6,974 nucleotides of DNA from Planctomycetes bacterium SM23_32. Its GTDB lineage: Bacteria; Planctomycetota; Brocadiia; SM23-32. Position 1 is the first letter of the stretch; every line of letters starts with the position of its first letter. Location: positions 1-6,974 of the forward strand of contig LJUE01000123.1 of assembly GCA_001303885.1 (NCBI GenBank), written 5' to 3'. The notes below the pieces were generated by a model, which was given only the letters and a program-made list of their open reading frames with translations, searched no databases and was not told the DNA's origin. Below, in pieces: positions 5,597-6,974 of this stretch. A program made the position numbers and the translations under genes.

Positions 5597-6797
5597 GGCG
5601 CAGGGAGGCCGAAGCGGGGAACATCCGGCCCACCGCCGCGTCCGGGACGACGGACCGGAACGGCGTTTCTACCACAACCACGCCGTTGAGCACAAACTCC
5701 CTGCGCACCCGTCGCCCCACGGCGCACGTCAGCTCGTAGGGGATGCGTTCCACCCGCGCGGCCATCTCCTCCACGCCGATGTAGGCGTCGCCCTGTTGGC
5801 CATAGATGACGACTTCGTCGCCGAGCGTCGCGTCGGGCACGTCGGTCACGTCCACCAGCGTCTGGTCCATGCACACGCGGCCGACCACGGGAACGCGACG
5901 GCCCCGCACCAGCACCTCGCCCTCGTTCGAGAACTGGCGGATGAACCCGTCGTGGTAGCCGACAGGGAGGGTGGCGATGACGGAGTCCCGCCACGTGGTG
6001 AAGGTGTGGCCGTAGCCTATCTTCTCCCCCTTGGGCATGCGCTTGCAGTGAGAGATGCGCGTGCGCATGGAGAGCACAGGCCGCAGGCCGGCGGCCTCCC
6101 TCAGGCCGGGGCGCGAGCAGAGCCCGTAGAGGATGAGGCCGGGCCTCACCCCGTCGAAGTGCGAATCGGGCACGCGCAGCACGCCGTTGCTGTTGGCCAT
6201 GTGCACAAACGGCAGCTCCATGCCGGCCCGCTTGAGCTGAAGGAGCACGGACCGGAACCGCCTGACCTGTTCGTGGCTGAAGCTCAGGTCGTCGGCGTCC
6301 GAGCAGGCGAAGTGGCTGAAGATGCCCGCTATGCGCAGGCCGGCCAGCCGGCACATGCGCAGGATGGCGGTCGCCGCCGTCTCCCAGTCCAGGCCCATGC
6401 GGCGCATGCCGGTGTCCACGTTCACGTGGACGGGCGCCCGCACGCCGCGCGCCAAGGCCTTGCCCGACAGGGCGGCGGCAAAGCCCTCCTCGGCGATGCA
6501 GGCAATGACGTCGTTTTCGAGGATGACGCCTACGTCCTCCTCGGGCACGGCGGCGAGCAGGATGATGGGTTTGTGAATGCCGGCCGCCCGCAGGTCAATG
6601 GCTTCTTCGGTCATGGCCACGCCGAACATGTCAACGCCGGCGGCGCTGAGGGTGTGGCAGACCACCGGCGCCCCGTGGCCGTAGGCGTCCGCCTTGACCG
6701 CCGCGCATATCTTGCGCTCCCCCACCAGCCGTCGTATCATCCGCACGTTGTGCGCCAGGGCGTCCAGGTCAATGCGGGCAATCGTGGGCCGGGCCAT
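5553..6797 (-). CDS. alr: alanine racemase
   Basis: This PLP enzyme interconverts L- and D-alanine, supplying D-Ala for peptidoglycan. The 414-residue protein has the PLP-lysine motif CAAVKADAYGHGA (31-43, Lys35 with Tyr39), VNVDTGMRRMGL (125-136), FSHFACSD (160-167), HMANSNGVL (199-207), VRPGLILYGL (217-226, the phosphate-binding region), the second catalytic base in KIGYGHTF (Tyr262), LPVGYHDGF and the substrate-pocket VGRVCMDQ (305-312). All catalytic residues are present. It is about 40 residues longer than a usual Alr because of a C-terminal tail after the family's normal end (about residue 370). The last 15 codons of that tail overlap HD-Pnk. ATG 6797 is chosen because GAAGG lies 5 nt upstream and MARPTIARIDLDAL matches the family start; a further-upstream TTG (6887) falls on the promoter. 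It is first in the five-gene minus-strand series. Confidence 0.97.
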   Translation of the reverse strand: MARPTIARIDLDALAHNVRMIRRLVGERKICAAVKADAYGHGAPVVCHTLSAAGVDMFGVAMTEEAIDLRAAGIHKPIILLAAVPEEDVGVILENDVIACIAEEGFAAALSGKALARGVRAPVHVNVDTGMRRMGLDWETAATAILRMCRLAGLRIAGIFSHFACSDADDLSFSHEQVRRFRSVLLQLKRAGMELPFVHMANSNGVLRVPDSHFDGVRPGLILYGLCSRPGLREAAGLRPVLSMRTRISHCKRMPKGEKIGYGHTFTTWRDSVIATLPVGYHDGFIRQFSNEGEVLVRGRRVPVVGRVCMDQTLVDVTDVPDATLGDEVVIYGQQGDAYIGVEEMAARVERIPYELTCAVGRRVRREFVLNGVVVVETPFRSVVPDAAVGRMFPASASLRHEELPGTPRKRGAA

Positions 6798-6857
6798 CAA
6801 AGCCTTCGAGTCGAAGCAGGCACGGGGCACGCGCGGGCGCGCGACAAGCGAAGCCCG

Positions 6858-6887
6858 ATTATAGACACCCCTCTTGAGCCGAAGCAA
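6858..6887 (-). promoter_or_regulatory. sigma70-type promoter of alr and probably the whole minus-strand operon
   Basis: On the minus strand a perfect TATAAT (6858-6863) is preceded by TTGCTT (6882-6887) with an 18-nt spacer. Transcription would begin near 6851, leaving a 5' leader of roughly 50 nt before the alr ATG at 6797. A consensus -10 is conspicuous in such GC-rich DNA. No operator-like inverted repeat was seen around it. Confidence 0.6.
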
Positions 6888-6974
6888 AAGCCCCGGTGCC
6901 GAATTGGCGACAGGGCTCCAGAAGGGCCTTGCAGGCCACCTCAGCCCTTGGGGGCCGCCGCGAAATGTCTGGCG
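6888..6974. other. region upstream of the alr promoter; possible 3' tail of another minus-strand gene
   Basis: No complete gene fits here. On the minus strand one frame reads ARHFAAAPKG followed by TGA (6941-6943), which could be the last codons of a gene entering from the right edge, but ten codons cannot establish this. Just after that stop the minus strand can form short G/C stems (GGCC-TGCAA-GGCC and AAGGGC...GCCCTT) without a clear T tract, so a terminator is possible but not supported. Confidence 0.15.

Noticed and set aside
2998..5689. Two long plus-strand open frames (2998-4431 and 4280-5689) antisense to the zinc-knuckle and HD-Pnk genes
   Set aside because: Their translations show no motif and are rich in Arg, Ala, Pro and His. 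The minus strand carries P-loop, DATN and CxxC motifs in the same place.
6798..6887. A 30-residue N-terminal extension of alanine racemase beginning at TTG 6887
   Set aside because: It starts on the -35 element of the likely promoter, has no family similarity, and ATG 6797 has GAAGG 5 nt upstream.
6923..6949. Inverted repeat AAGGGC...GCCCTT as a rho-independent terminator
   Set aside because: The stem is six base pairs with a long loop and no following T run, so it cannot be called.

Overview
This is a GC-rich stretch from a bacterial chromosome. It carries seven protein genes and no visible mobile element, CRISPR array or RNA gene. Most genes are housekeeping or conserved-hypothetical, and coding density is very high, with overlapping gene ends. 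The proteins have a planctomycete-like or related environmental-bacterium flavour: GatB, creatininase family, a radical SAM protein of the 'CTSRCDHCF' type, and an HD-Pnk end-healing enzyme. The sequence alone does not fix the phylum.

Plus strand, 1-2127: the 3' nine-tenths of gatB (aspartyl/glutamyl-tRNA amidotransferase subunit B) runs off the left edge. It is followed after 32 bp by a complete creatininase-family amidohydrolase gene with a strong ribosome binding site. The two probably form the end of one transcription unit.

Minus strand, 6797 down to 2109: five genes are read in the same direction. In transcription order they are alr (alanine racemase), an HD-domain/polynucleotide-kinase fusion (HD-Pnk), a 311-residue protein with eight CxxC knuckles, an 88-residue Trp/Arg-rich protein resembling DUF6504, and a radical SAM protein with a SPASM-like cysteine cluster. 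A good sigma70-type promoter (6858-6887) precedes alr. alr and HD-Pnk overlap by 44 bp. HD-Pnk and the CxxC protein are separated by only 4 bases between stop and start. The last three genes are 43-87 bp apart. The radical SAM and creatininase genes converge and overlap by 19 bp, with no room for a conventional terminator.

The most interesting part is 3043-5596. A nucleic-acid end-healing enzyme is translationally tied to an unusual multi-zinc-knuckle protein and lies close to a small protein of a family I associate with translesion-polymerase loci. This may be a small nucleic-acid repair module riding on the alr promoter. The N-terminal HD domain of the HD-Pnk protein appears to have lost its defining His-Asp pair (it reads Gln-His), which suggests the protein is mainly a 5'-OH kinase or has a changed phosphoesterase site. 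The CxxC protein has an internal repeat (CxxC-x5-W, usually followed by aromatic-Arg) that I cannot assign to a named family.
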